Shown here in pieces: positions 35,347 through 43,818 of a stretch of 64,000 nucleotides of DNA. The stretch lies in contig DASRDB010000003.1 in the NCBI GenBank assembly GCA_035652815.1, positions 496,001 through 560,000 of the forward strand. The letters run 5' to 3'. This DNA is from DASRDB01 sp035652815 (GTDB taxonomy: Bacteria; Chloroflexota; Ktedonobacteria; Ktedonobacterales; Ktedonobacteraceae). A model generated the notes under the pieces. It did not search any database and was not told the origin of the DNA. It saw nothing but the letters and a program-made list of their open reading frames with translations. The stretch's first letter is position 1, and the number at the start of each line of letters is the position of its first letter. A program made the position numbers and the translations under genes.

Positions 35347-35760
35347 TTACAGGCTGTCCCTTTGTACAGCAGCGAGCAGCCCACCACCCTCATTCCACTC
35401 TTCCAGGATGCGGCCATCCTTCACACGAAAAATCTGAATCAACGTTCTTTCCGCCCGCTTGCCAGTAGCAGCCATCCCATCATATGTTCCCAGGTGCGTG
35501 CCGCGCCACGTGGAACGCACCACTACCCTGTCTCCCTCGGCAATCAAATCATCAATCGTCACCCGCATATCCGGGAAACCCTCTCGAACATCCGCAAAAT
35601 ACTCCTTCACTCCCTCCGGCCCTGCTGGCTGCTCAGGAGTCGAATGATCGACAAAATCAGGGGAGAACATCTCATCAATACTTGCAAAATTCCCCTGATG
35701 CAGCGCTTCCTCATACAATCGGCGTATCAATTGCTTATTTTCCTCGCCAGACGTTTCCAT
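35347..35760 (-). CDS. SnoaL-like (NTF2-fold) protein
   Basis: This 137-residue protein has the SnoaL/polyketide-cyclase pattern: an N-terminal helix with LIRRLYEEALHQGN, DEMFSPDFVDHS, GPEGVKEYFADVREGFPDM, VVRSTWRGTHLG, and a final strand ILEEWNEGGGLLAAVQ. Such proteins are small cone-fold enzymes or binders; no substrate can be named. The ATG at 35760 has CGGAG eight bases upstream, so I rejected an in-frame start at 35811. It lies upstream of the SDR gene on the same strand, separated by 84 bases. Confidence 0.8.
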   Translation of the reverse strand: METSGEENKQLIRRLYEEALHQGNFASIDEMFSPDFVDHSTPEQPAGPEGVKEYFADVREGFPDMRVTIDDLIAEGDRVVVRSTWRGTHLGTYDGMAATGKRAERTLIQIFRVKDGRILEEWNEGGGLLAAVQRDSL

Positions 35761-35872
35761 TGTTTTTGCTCCGCGTATTTTTCCGAATATGATACCTCTT
35801 TTGGCCAGCATATGTTACTCTGAACGTCTAGAAAATAGCATGAAGTTTTACAAATAAAGATAGATATCCAAA

Positions 35873-35964
35873 CATGTCATCCTGAGCGCCGCGAAGGATC
35901 TGCGGTTTGGGCATGCAATACGCGCGTCGAGGCCGGAGATCCTTCGCGGCGCTCAGGATGACAT
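35873..35964. repeat. Palindromic repeat family 1, copy D
   Basis: Arms 35873-35901 and about 35936-35964 are perfect inverted copies (CATGTCATCCTGAGCGCCGCG core). The right arm reads through in frame with the phosphotransferase gene downstream and could wrongly lengthen it. Confidence 0.85.
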
Positions 35965-36014
35965 GGAACATTTCCATTGATGGCTATAAGAAAATCATAA
36001 AAGAACACCCGCGC

Positions 36015-37010
36015 ATGCTCGCATGGTGGAAAGACAATCCATCCGATCCAGACCGCCCCAGGCTGGATAATCCTGATGTTCAACGATTGATTTCACAGAT
36101 TGCACCAGGGTCAAAAGCCTGCGATATTGGCGGGACGATGAGCCTCAACGTGCTGCTGGAACCTGCTGGCGTCGTGCTGCGCGTCCATCAGCCGTTTGTG
36201 ACACACCGACGACTGCTCGCCATTCAACAGGTGCGCCAGTATCTCGCCAATCAGGGTTTCATTGTTCCCATCGCATTACCCTGGTACAACGCGCCTGTCT
36301 TCCGGTGTGGAAAGCGCTGGGCTGAACTGGAGAACTACTTACAGCACAATCGAGCGGCCCCAAATTACGATTCCTACTACTGGATGTTTGGGCAAATAGG
36401 CAGGCTGCATCGCGCACTGGCATCGCTCGACGCGAATGTTCCCCGGCCCCTGGTTGCTACGTATGCGCCGCCAGGCACTTTACGCCGTTGGCTGCCGGTT
36501 ACAGAAGCCGCCGTTCAAAGTGACCAGATGGCTGTTGAGGTTGCGCATCTCCTTCATGATCTGCTTAACCGTTTAAGCAGGCAATGGTTGCCCGCATCTC
36601 ATCTTCCACAACAGCTTATTCACGGCGATATTCGCTTGAGCAATGTATGTCAGAATTCAGAAGGCAAAACTGTCTACCTGGATTTTGGTTTCCTTGCTTA
36701 CAGAGCGCGCATTCACGAACTTGCCTACTCCCTGGCCTTCATGTTTCTCGCGCTTCATGCAAACCTGCCGCCGGAAAGATTTGCATGGCAAACTATTCCC
36801 CAACTTATTCAAGAATACGAAGCGGTAGCAAACTCCCGTCTTACAACATTGGAGCGAAAAGCGCTTGCCCCTTACACCGCTGCAGTGCCGCTCTATGCTG
36901 CGGCACTTGCAGGCTTCGGCAATGATCCAACAAAGCTTCTCCGGGACAGACTGCCTTTCCTACGTCTCAGCGAATGGCTTTTAGCCCATCCCAAAGCAAT
37001 ATCAGGCTAA
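36015..37010 (+). CDS. Aminoglycoside phosphotransferase-family kinase-like protein
   Basis: This 331-residue protein has the family active site: QLIHGDIRLSNVC (H-G-D-x4-N) and YLDFGFLAYR (DFG-like). It probably phosphorylates a small molecule; the substrate is not known. The frame stays open upstream to 35907, but that part is the translated arm of a palindromic repeat (RSFAALRMTW), so I take the ATG at 36015. Its ribosome site is weak (AAAAGAAC). The DFG and HGD motifs are intact, so activity is likely. It is convergent with the LLM oxidoreductase gene. Confidence 0.78.
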   Translation: MLAWWKDNPSDPDRPRLDNPDVQRLISQIAPGSKACDIGGTMSLNVLLEPAGVVLRVHQPFVTHRRLLAIQQVRQYLANQGFIVPIALPWYNAPVFRCGKRWAELENYLQHNRAAPNYDSYYWMFGQIGRLHRALASLDANVPRPLVATYAPPGTLRRWLPVTEAAVQSDQMAVEVAHLLHDLLNRLSRQWLPASHLPQQLIHGDIRLSNVCQNSEGKTVYLDFGFLAYRARIHELAYSLAFMFLALHANLPPERFAWQTIPQLIQEYEAVANSRLTTLERKALAPYTAAVPLYAAALAGFGNDPTKLLRDRLPFLRLSEWLLAHPKAISG

Positions 37011-37037
37011 TAGATGGCCAACAACCAGAACGCAATA

Positions 37038-37898
37038 TCACCCAGACACCGCCTCTTTATACCGCCGGATAGCCTCGATATGCTCATCCAGCGACTTGTA
37101 GCCCGCGTTCATCGTGTTGATCGAGATATGGGTTGCGCCCAGTTCGCGCCATGCGTTTGTCTGGCGACCCCATTCATCCAGGTTGCCGCTGCTGGCGCTC
37201 ATTCGCGCTTCGATACCCACTGAGGCGGGGTCGCGTCCAGCTTCACGTATGTAGCCGCGCAGCCGTTCAAGCGTCTCGCGCATTTGCTCGTCTGGTCGTC
37301 CCTGTGGAAACCAGCCATCACCAATACGCGCCACACGTCGTAAAGCAGCATCCACACTTCCACCGAGCCAGACAGGAATCGAGCGGCGCACAGGTAGAGG
37401 ATTGAGACCAGCTTCGGTGATGGTATGATACTTGCCCGTATAACTAACAACTTCTTTGCTCCACAGCAGCCGCATCACCTCTATCTGCTCATCGATGACG
37501 CGCCCTCGCGTGCGGAAATCCATGCCCAGCGCCTCATATTCCACCGGATTCCAGCCAATGCCCACGCCCAGGCGGAATTTTCCGCCAGTCAGCACATCCA
37601 CCTCTGCCGCCTGCTTAGCCACAAGCGCCGTCTGCCTCTGCGGCAGAATAATCACCGCCGGAACCAGTTCGAGACGGGTCAAAGCCGCGAGGTAGCCAAA
37701 TAGCACAAACGGCTCGTGAAACAGGTCTTTCTGCGAATAACCGCGCCAGCCGGGCCGATTGCTCGGGTCTGCCCCCAAGACATGATCGAAAGCAACCAGA
37801 TGGCTATATCCAAGCCCCTCTGCGGCCTGCGCGTAATCGCGAATAGCCGCCGGGTCTGCGCCAATCTCGGTCTGTGGAAATGTCACTCCTATTTGCAT
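37038..37898 (-). CDS. LLM-class F420-dependent oxidoreductase
   Basis: The 286-residue protein has the luciferase-like TIM barrel pattern: MQIGVTFPQTEIG at the start, LGYSHLVAFDHV, TGGKFRLGVGIGWNP and IPVWLGGSVDAALRR with IGDGWFP. Members use coenzyme F420 or flavin; the subfamily with GVGIGWN is often F420-dependent. AGGAAGG precedes the start. It stands alone on the minus strand, convergent with the phosphotransferase gene. Confidence 0.86.
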   Translation of the reverse strand: MQIGVTFPQTEIGADPAAIRDYAQAAEGLGYSHLVAFDHVLGADPSNRPGWRGYSQKDLFHEPFVLFGYLAALTRLELVPAVIILPQRQTALVAKQAAEVDVLTGGKFRLGVGIGWNPVEYEALGMDFRTRGRVIDEQIEVMRLLWSKEVVSYTGKYHTITEAGLNPLPVRRSIPVWLGGSVDAALRRVARIGDGWFPQGRPDEQMRETLERLRGYIREAGRDPASVGIEARMSASSGNLDEWGRQTNAWRELGATHISINTMNAGYKSLDEHIEAIRRYKEAVSG

Positions 37899-38000
37899 AG
37901 CTTCCTTCCTCTTGCGTAAATCATATCCTCTCCTTTTAAGAGTAGCACATTCACGTCAACGGAAGCCTATATAGAGGAATTGAGGGATTTAAAACAAGCA

Positions 38001-38029
38001 TTGACTTTTCGCCACCTACCGACTATACT
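38001..38029 (+). promoter_or_regulatory. Near-consensus sigma-A type promoter
   Basis: TTGACT (38001-38006) and TATACT (38024-38029) with a 17-base spacer point rightward into the long leader region before the RNHCP gene. The transcript would start near 38036. Confidence 0.62.
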
Positions 38030-38071
38030 TCCTACATACTTAACTCAGCTTTGACCTAGAAAGGGTTTTTA

Positions 38072-38113
38072 ATGCAAGTCCTCTCCACAAATGGCGTAAG
38101 GGGCTGCTCGTAG
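38072..38113 (+). CDS. 13-residue micro-ORF, possible leader peptide
   Basis: AGAAAGGG lies about six bases before ATG, and the frame codes for MQVLSTNGVRGCS then TAG. It follows a strong promoter by about 40 bases. It could be a regulatory leader peptide or signal peptide precursor, or be chance. A hairpin near 38169 follows. No family is claimed. Confidence 0.3.
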   Translation: MQVLSTNGVRGCS

Positions 38114-38566
38114 ACAGATTACAAAGCTTAAAAATAGAGATAGAATAGCACTACTCTGAGCTACCGCCCGGGTGAATTTCGATTCGCCCTGGTATAACAC
38201 TTTCTTTCCCTCACGAGCAATCGCCCCTCTCGCCCCTTCAATCCAACCTTTTGATTCCCATTTTGAAGACCCTGGCACGTCTTTAAAGCCTGTTGTCCCT
38301 GTTTCTTTGTGGGCATTTCCTTTGTGCCGTGTCTTCACACATTCCGCAAAATGCAGCTAAGCGCAGTGGCATCGCCATGCGCAATTCCGGCGGCTCCTCT
38401 TTTCGAGCAAAGAGAGCCGCCCACAGAAAGTGGAGAGGTTTTATGTTTAGCTCACCCATTCCTTCGGCATTGGTCCTTGTTTCTTGCCGCTCCTGCCCCA
38501 GTGTTGCAGGAGCCAGCACAACACGTCCTACAGCATTCCGCAAACGAAAAAAGAAAAGGATTTCCA

Positions 38567-39082
38567 ATGCCAACATTCCGCAAGAAGCTGCTGCGTCTGG
38601 ATAAAAAGCATTCTCGTTTCATTGAACCCGACATTTACGACCTTGAAGACTATGAGGAACGTCCCGAAAAGCGGAGCAAGCCTCGCTACAAGCGAAGCGC
38701 CGATGAGTTGTTCCAGTGCAAGCACTGCCGCCGGTTCGTCTGCCCACCCGAAAGCGGCGGCAGACACCGCAACCACTGTCCCTATTGCCTGTATTCGCGC
38801 CACGTCGATGACCGCAAACCGGGCGATAGGAGCAGCGACTGCGGTTCGCTCATGGAGCCGGGCGGCTTCTTCCAGCGCCCGAACGGCGAGTACGTGCTGG
38901 TACATTATTGTCTCGGCTGCGGAGAAGAACGCTTCAATCGCATCGCCGCCGATGACGATTTTGAACTGCTCCTCTCACTTCCCGAACAGGCACCGCGCAC
39001 CAGTCGCGAGGTAAAAGCCCAACAACTGGAAGCGTGGCTCGAAGAGCAACAGGAACCCTGGACAACCGAAGAGGTCGGATAA
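38567..39082 (+). CDS. RNHCP-domain zinc-binding protein
   Basis: This 171-residue protein begins with a basic stretch (KKLLRLDKKHSRF). A cysteine-rich domain then shows FQCKHCRRFV, GRHRNHCPYCLYS (the RNHCP signature) and VHYCLGCGEERFNRI. The acidic C-terminal tail is about 35 residues. The domain is widespread but has no firm function. I take the ATG at 38567, with AAAAGGA six bases upstream. The frame extends upstream to 38309, but that part lacks conservation-like features and has no better ribosome site. Confidence 0.78.
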   Translation: MPTFRKKLLRLDKKHSRFIEPDIYDLEDYEERPEKRSKPRYKRSADELFQCKHCRRFVCPPESGGRHRNHCPYCLYSRHVDDRKPGDRSSDCGSLMEPGGFFQRPNGEYVLVHYCLGCGEERFNRIAADDDFELLLSLPEQAPRTSREVKAQQLEAWLEEQQEPWTTEEVG

Positions 39083-39108
39083 AGTTTTTTTGAAAGGAAG
39101 GTCGGTAA

Positions 39109-39198
39109 CATGTCATGCTGAGCGCAGCGAAGCATCTTTGTGGCTGAGCGATTCGCATGCCAGGGCTACAGATGCTTCACTGCGCTCAGCATGACATG
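39109..39198. repeat. Palindromic repeat family 1, copy E
   Basis: Arms 39109-39137 and 39170-39198. This copy has CATGCTG and GAAGCATC where others have CATCCTG and GAAGGATC, with the partner arm changed to match, apart from one C/T difference. It lies about 27 bases after the RNHCP stop. Confidence 0.85.
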
Positions 39199-39372
39199 AG
39201 TGCGTTTATCGGTTTTGATTGTGAACGTTCCTCATCGCATTCCTGCACCTTACCTTTATCATTTCCCCCTTGAACCAACTTGAGAAGCGAAACGAATCAG
39301 CAGAGCTATACGTGCCATACATGTGAGTACGTAGTAGTGCGGTTTCGCTAGTAAAAATGATTGCGAGTACCT

Positions 39373-40488
39373 ATGAGAATTGCACAAATCGCCCCGCCCT
39401 GGATCGCCATTCCGCCGAAAAACTACGGCGGCTCCGAAAACGTGATTTACAACCTCGTCGAGGCCCAGGTTGCGCAGGGCCATCGCGTCACGCTTTTTGC
39501 TCCAGGTGATGCCAAAACCTCGGCGGAACTGGTCTCGTTCTTTCCCTACTCGCTTCTCGCGGCAGGAGAATCCTGGCAGGCGCACCTCAAGGTTTACTAT
39601 CATTATCATTCAGCGGTGGAATATATTCGGCAGCACAAGTTTGATGTCATCCACACTCATCTCTCGTCCAGTGCCGACCTCTATCTTTTTCCCTTATTGG
39701 CCGACCTCGACATCGCGCACGTCACCACGCTGCACAGCCCTTTCCCTTTTGACAAGAACGCCAGCAAAAAACTTGGCCCGGCAGACGAATATTACAAGCA
39801 ATGGTTGTCCTCTGTGCCGATGGTCGCCATCAGCGAAAGCGCCAAAGCCCAGGCCCCCGATGACCTCAATTTCGTTGCTGTAGTGCATCACGGCCTGCCC
39901 ATGAAAGACTTCCATTCAACGCGCAAACGACTTGGCAATTACGTTGCGTGGCTGGGCCGCTTCTCACCTGAAAAGGGGGCGCACCTGGCAATCGAGGCCG
40001 CGAAACAGGCGGGCATGCCAATCGTACTCGCGGGAACGCAGGACCGCTACAATCAGGAATCGATGCGCTACTATCGCGAAGTACTCGAGCCACTTTTCAA
40101 AGAAGAACACGTCAAGTACATTGGCCCGGCAAATCTACAGCGCAAGCTGAACATGCTGAGCCGGGCCCGCGCCTTCCTCAACCCCATCGAATGGGAAGAG
40201 CCGTTCGGCATAGTCATGATCGAGGCAATGGCCGTTGGCTGTCCCGTCATCTCGTTCCCGCGCGGTGCGGCCCCCGAAATCGTCGTTGATGGCAAAACCG
40301 GCTTCCTCGTCAAAGATGTGCCTGAAATGGTGCAGGCCCTCGAAAAAATCAATGAGATCGACCGCGCAGAAACGCGCCACCATGTCGAAGAATGTTTCTC
40401 CTCCGACCTGATGGCGCGAAACTATACCCGTGTTTATAAGCAGGTTATCACCGCGAGAAAACCAGCAAAGGTTGCTGTGCAAAGGTGA
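39373..40488 (+). CDS. GT4-family glycosyltransferase
   Basis: The 371-residue protein has the GT-B fold seen in retaining glycosyltransferases of family 4: PPKNYGGSENVIYNL at the N terminus, HTHLSSSADL, AWLGRFSPEKGAHLAIEA, and the C-terminal EEPFGIVMIEAMAVGCPVI with the E-x7-E motif. It transfers a sugar from a nucleotide or lipid donor, perhaps for a surface polymer. I start at ATG 39373; the upstream TTG adds four residues. No other sugar genes are adjacent. A repeat and about 175 bases without clear features precede it. Confidence 0.87.
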   Translation: MRIAQIAPPWIAIPPKNYGGSENVIYNLVEAQVAQGHRVTLFAPGDAKTSAELVSFFPYSLLAAGESWQAHLKVYYHYHSAVEYIRQHKFDVIHTHLSSSADLYLFPLLADLDIAHVTTLHSPFPFDKNASKKLGPADEYYKQWLSSVPMVAISESAKAQAPDDLNFVAVVHHGLPMKDFHSTRKRLGNYVAWLGRFSPEKGAHLAIEAAKQAGMPIVLAGTQDRYNQESMRYYREVLEPLFKEEHVKYIGPANLQRKLNMLSRARAFLNPIEWEEPFGIVMIEAMAVGCPVISFPRGAAPEIVVDGKTGFLVKDVPEMVQALEKINEIDRAETRHHVEECFSSDLMARNYTRVYKQVITARKPAKVAVQR

Positions 40489-40565
40489 TTCAGATAAATT
40501 AGCAAAGATGCGAAAAGCGCGACAAGAGCCTGATGATAAGTAGTGATTGCTGCGCAGCACTGCTA

Positions 40566-42404
40566 CTACTCTTCAGGCTGAACATTCTCCGGCACAGGCA
40601 ACGTATCAAGCCAGCCATTCACCGGGTGAACCTCAACTTCGTTTTCCTGGGCGCGATCATGCGGAATATAGGGCAAAAGATGGCCTTTCAAGGGCCGTCC
40701 GGCTTTGACAGCGAGGCAATTCTCCTGGGCTTGTCGATGATAAAGGGCAAGCGCCTGCACAGGGTCGCCAAGCTGCGCTTGAAGCTTTTCCCAGGTTGCA
40801 CGCAGGTCTCCCTGCAATTGTTGCTCGAATAACGACTGGCGCGTCTCACCAGACCCGATTGAGGATGTACGGGCCTTTAACCAGCGCTTGAACGGAGGCA
40901 TAAATGGGATGGAAAATTCAGCAGGGTCGGAGATATAGACCCGGCTCAAGGCGTCGAGAAAGCGGAATAGCGTGTCCTCATGACAGAGGCCGAGATGTTC
41001 TGCCATAAGCAAAAGGCGCAGTTGGTAGGCCAGGTCAGGATGCATAATGGCTACGTTCAATTCGGTGTCGTCGCGCATGCCTCGATTATTCAGGTTGGCC
41101 GAGCCGATAGTAATCCACGTGTCATCTACAATGGTCGTCTTGGCATGCACATAGATCGAGCGATAATAGGTCTGCCCATTCTGCTGCGATGAGGTACCTA
41201 ATGTGTATGCCTGTAATGCTCCCGTCTCTGTACCTTCCTCGGGCAGCAGGCTCTCCAGATAGTGCAGGCCCTCGTCCGTAAATTCGCGCCCCACATTTGG
41301 ATCATCCGGCAGCACAAGCGCGACCCTCACGCCGCGCGCAATCGCATTGGCCATTTCCTGCATGAGCGTTTCCATATCGGCATGCGGTATGCCAAAAGTC
41401 GGATTCTCAAGACCCAGAAAGGTACGCCGCCAGAAATACTGGTTCTCGATGTAGATGAAGTCCTTCGCCTGCCGGAAGGCGCGCAGGTAGACATCTAAAA
41501 TAGTGGCAATTCCCTCTTCAGGGGGAAATTTGTAGGTTCCCGGCGGAATCGTGCGCACCACTTGCAGAAAGACCGGTTCTTCCGATCTGGCCGAACGGCG
41601 CGGCGCAGTCAAAGGAGACGATGCTTCAGGCAGCAACAGCAAGGAGTCCAGCTCATGTAATTGCACGACCGCATTCCAGCGCTGGCGGAAATTGAACTCG
41701 ACATCGGCAACGGCCTCGCCCTCGAATACCGTGTGTACATCGTGCCAGCTATGCGGCATCTTGCCGTCTTTGTTGAGCCGCAGCGGCGTGTGATAATGAT
41801 GCCCCTTAGTATCCCAGCGATCATACTCCCCGTTATTTTCGATCATCATATCGATGCCACCAACGAAGGCAAGGCGGCTATCGACAACCACCGCTTTCTG
41901 ATGGTGCGCCTCCAGGGGATGGTTGAGCAGGCCCATATGACTATCATCAAGCAGGCACTTTACACCCACTTTCTCAAGCGCCTCTTGCACCTGCTCAGGT
42001 CCAGGTTGAAATGGGAGCGTGTAGGTATTCCAGAGCAAGACGCGTACATCCACACCCCTGCTTACGGCGTAGCCCAGCACGCTCGCTACGCTCAGCGCCT
42101 CGCTCTGCTGCCAGAAACGAATTGCCTCTCTGGAAAGCCCTTTCGAGCGCAGCCAGTCTACAAGTTCTCGTTGTTCGGGCGAACCGGGTGGGCCGACCTG
42201 CTTATGCTTGCCGCGCACCAGCAGCATTTCGGGACTCATGCCCCAGGCGGCAATGTGAATCGAGCGCCGGGCGCACAGAAAGGCACAGCACATCTCCAAC
42301 ATGGTCATACGCCCATCAATAAGAAAAGCGACACGCGGCACATGACGTACCGGCATGTCACCTGTTGTCCACCATGAGGCCGTCGTATCTTCCCGCTCAC
42401 TCAT
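40566..42404 (-). CDS. Phospholipase D-like protein
   Basis: This 612-residue protein has two HKD motifs, HHQKAVVVD near residue 175 and HAKTTIVDD near 435 (H-x-K-x4-D), each with the following GG/GS-x-N pattern (GGIDMMIEN, IGSANLNNRG). It probably cleaves or transfers phosphatidyl groups and could act as a cardiolipin synthase-like enzyme. The N terminus has no clear membrane segment. I use the ATG at 42404 with AAGGGG eight bases upstream; a longer frame begins at 42446. It is convergent with the glycosyltransferase gene. Confidence 0.87.
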   Translation of the reverse strand: MSEREDTTASWWTTGDMPVRHVPRVAFLIDGRMTMLEMCCAFLCARRSIHIAAWGMSPEMLLVRGKHKQVGPPGSPEQRELVDWLRSKGLSREAIRFWQQSEALSVASVLGYAVSRGVDVRVLLWNTYTLPFQPGPEQVQEALEKVGVKCLLDDSHMGLLNHPLEAHHQKAVVVDSRLAFVGGIDMMIENNGEYDRWDTKGHHYHTPLRLNKDGKMPHSWHDVHTVFEGEAVADVEFNFRQRWNAVVQLHELDSLLLLPEASSPLTAPRRSARSEEPVFLQVVRTIPPGTYKFPPEEGIATILDVYLRAFRQAKDFIYIENQYFWRRTFLGLENPTFGIPHADMETLMQEMANAIARGVRVALVLPDDPNVGREFTDEGLHYLESLLPEEGTETGALQAYTLGTSSQQNGQTYYRSIYVHAKTTIVDDTWITIGSANLNNRGMRDDTELNVAIMHPDLAYQLRLLLMAEHLGLCHEDTLFRFLDALSRVYISDPAEFSIPFMPPFKRWLKARTSSIGSGETRQSLFEQQLQGDLRATWEKLQAQLGDPVQALALYHRQAQENCLAVKAGRPLKGHLLPYIPHDRAQENEVEVHPVNGWLDTLPVPENVQPEE

Positions 42405-42508
42405 CGCGCATTCCCCTTTGTCGGAGTGAGACCAGCAGCAAAACAAAGAGCAAGTTTCTCTGCCAACACTGCCTTTCTAGATGTATTGAAAAGTATGCAA
42501 CACATCAA

Positions 42509-42529
42509 GGGGTCAATTTACTTGGCCCC
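42509..42529. other. Hairpin spanning the tnpB stop codon
   Basis: GGGGTCAA-TTTAC-TTGGCCCC folds into an 8-bp stem with one wobble pair. The stop codon of the TnpB frame lies inside it. In IS200/IS605 elements the right end and the guide (omega) RNA lie at this 3' end, so it may be an end structure. Confidence 0.4.
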
Positions 42530-43724
42530 CGGTTCGATTGCGGTGAACACGTCCGCACACCGCAGGGAGATCCGCTCCCTGTGTGGCCCACAGCCGGGCA
42601 AGGAACCTCATCAGGATATTGACGGCGCTATTGTCGTCGCGATCCATGACAAGTCCACATTCACGACAGCGATAGGTGCGTTTCCACAGTGGCATGGACT
42701 GCTTTTGCCCACAACCACTACAGATTTTCGACGTATCGCGTTCATCTAGAGTCACCAGTTCTTTCCCAGAGAGAACACACTTGTAGCGCAACATCTGCAC
42801 AAAGCTGTACAGGCCCCAGTCGTTATAGACCGCCCGGTGAAGCTGCTTGTTGCGCTCCGTGTGTGCTTGCATGACCATCTGCCGTTGGGAAAGATCACCG
42901 ATCACCACAGTTCTCTCAACCAGTCGGTGCGCGATGAGATGGGACGCTTTGTGCAGACAGTCCTGTTGTTTGTTACGTTTACGTTGAGATACGCGCTTAT
43001 AGACACGGCTCAAGTATTTGAAGCGACGTGATCCTTTCTTACATTTAGCCCGCTTGGAGCGGATTTTGTCAAGCTGTTTGTTGTACCAGCGTGACCCCTT
43101 GAACCCGCCAATGTGATAGAAACGGCCTTGCTCATTGACTCCGGTTGCTAAGGTTTTGATGCCCAGGTCAAGCGCCAGTATACCCCCACCTGTATGCTCT
43201 TGCTCTGGCTGCTCATACACAAACGAGGCATAGTAGTCTCCCCGGCCATCCCTGGAAATGGCCACCTCTTTGTAGCCAGAAGGAGCGTCCTCAGTGAGAC
43301 GAGCAACAATCACCGGATACCGTTTGTGCTTGCCCTTGCCCCCGGTCGGCAACGTGAGCAAGCGCCCTTCGACTTTCAGGTACATCGCCGGATAGATGAG
43401 CGTAAAAAAGCAGTGCCGGGGCCGCACTCTGGGAAAGCCTGGCGTTTCCCCATTTTGCACACGCCGGAAGAAGGCTTGCATCGCGGCGTCCAGGCGAAAA
43501 TAGACTTCGTGCAAAAGCTTGCCGTAGACGTGTCGGAGTTCCGGGTCATACCGCTTGCTCTCTTGCAGGGTCTGCTTCGCCGCTGCCCATCCCGGCCACT
43601 TTTCCCCATTGCGCAGCCGCATGACCCACCAATTGTACAAGCCCCGGCATTTGCCCTGCATGAATTCGAGGGTCGCGGCATCCTGATCACTGACTTCCAG
43701 CTTGATTTTCTTGCTCACGAACAT
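42513..43724 (-). CDS. tnpB: TnpB-type RNA-guided nuclease (IS200/IS605 or IS607 accessory protein)
   Basis: The 403-residue protein has the TnpB layout: an N-terminal helical part, the RuvC-I motif LALDLGIKT (Asp 186), a helical insert rich in Lys and Arg, a zinc finger CSGCG...CREC (335-356), and DRDDNSAVNI (361-370). At the usual RuvC-II glutamate the sequence reads VVIGDLSQ, so Gly 276 replaces Glu. A Glu at 328 in LDERDTSKICSGCG may serve instead, as in the rearranged TnpB/Fanzor active sites. AAGGA lies about eight bases before the ATG. No TnpA gene is in the window, so it is a lone tnpB or a remnant. It sits just downstream of the baseplate-J-like gene. Confidence 0.85.
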   Translation of the reverse strand: MFVSKKIKLEVSDQDAATLEFMQGKCRGLYNWWVMRLRNGEKWPGWAAAKQTLQESKRYDPELRHVYGKLLHEVYFRLDAAMQAFFRRVQNGETPGFPRVRPRHCFFTLIYPAMYLKVEGRLLTLPTGGKGKHKRYPVIVARLTEDAPSGYKEVAISRDGRGDYYASFVYEQPEQEHTGGGILALDLGIKTLATGVNEQGRFYHIGGFKGSRWYNKQLDKIRSKRAKCKKGSRRFKYLSRVYKRVSQRKRNKQQDCLHKASHLIAHRLVERTVVIGDLSQRQMVMQAHTERNKQLHRAVYNDWGLYSFVQMLRYKCVLSGKELVTLDERDTSKICSGCGQKQSMPLWKRTYRCRECGLVMDRDDNSAVNILMRFLARLWATQGADLPAVCGRVHRNRTGGQVN

Positions 43725-43818
43725 GCCTCACGTCCTTCATTTTTCAATGGTGAAAGCTGGTTTAACTTCTCTCACTATATTCTCCTGCTTGCAGTTCACA
43801 TCTCGCTTTGCTGTAGCA

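Larger units (their letters stand above)
37899..38566. other. 668-base stretch with a promoter, a micro-ORF and hairpins
   Basis: No long gene is supported here. It contains a strong promoter (38001-38029), a 13-codon ORF with a ribosome site (38072-38113), a hairpin near 38169-38189, a hairpin at about 38389-38421 (GGCGGCTC... with ...AGCCGCC), and three copies of ATTCCGCAA (38341, 38535, 38575). An ORF 38443-38604 preceded by GGAGAGG overlaps the next gene and looks non-coding in composition. Confidence 0.55.

Noticed and set aside
35907..36014. Upstream extension of the phosphotransferase gene
   Set aside because: Part of it is the translated arm of a palindromic repeat and no ribosome site supports it.
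38309..38566. Upstream extension of the RNHCP gene
   Set aside because: The composition is unlike a protein domain, and a good ribosome site stands before the ATG at 38567.
38443..38604. Plus-strand frame of 53 codons preceded by GGAGAGG
   Set aside because: It overlaps the RNHCP gene in another frame and its composition looks non-coding; kept only as a remark in the region entry.
42528..42545. GGTTCGATT resembling a tRNA T-arm
   Set aside because: It is inside the tnpB coding region and no cloverleaf can be built around it.
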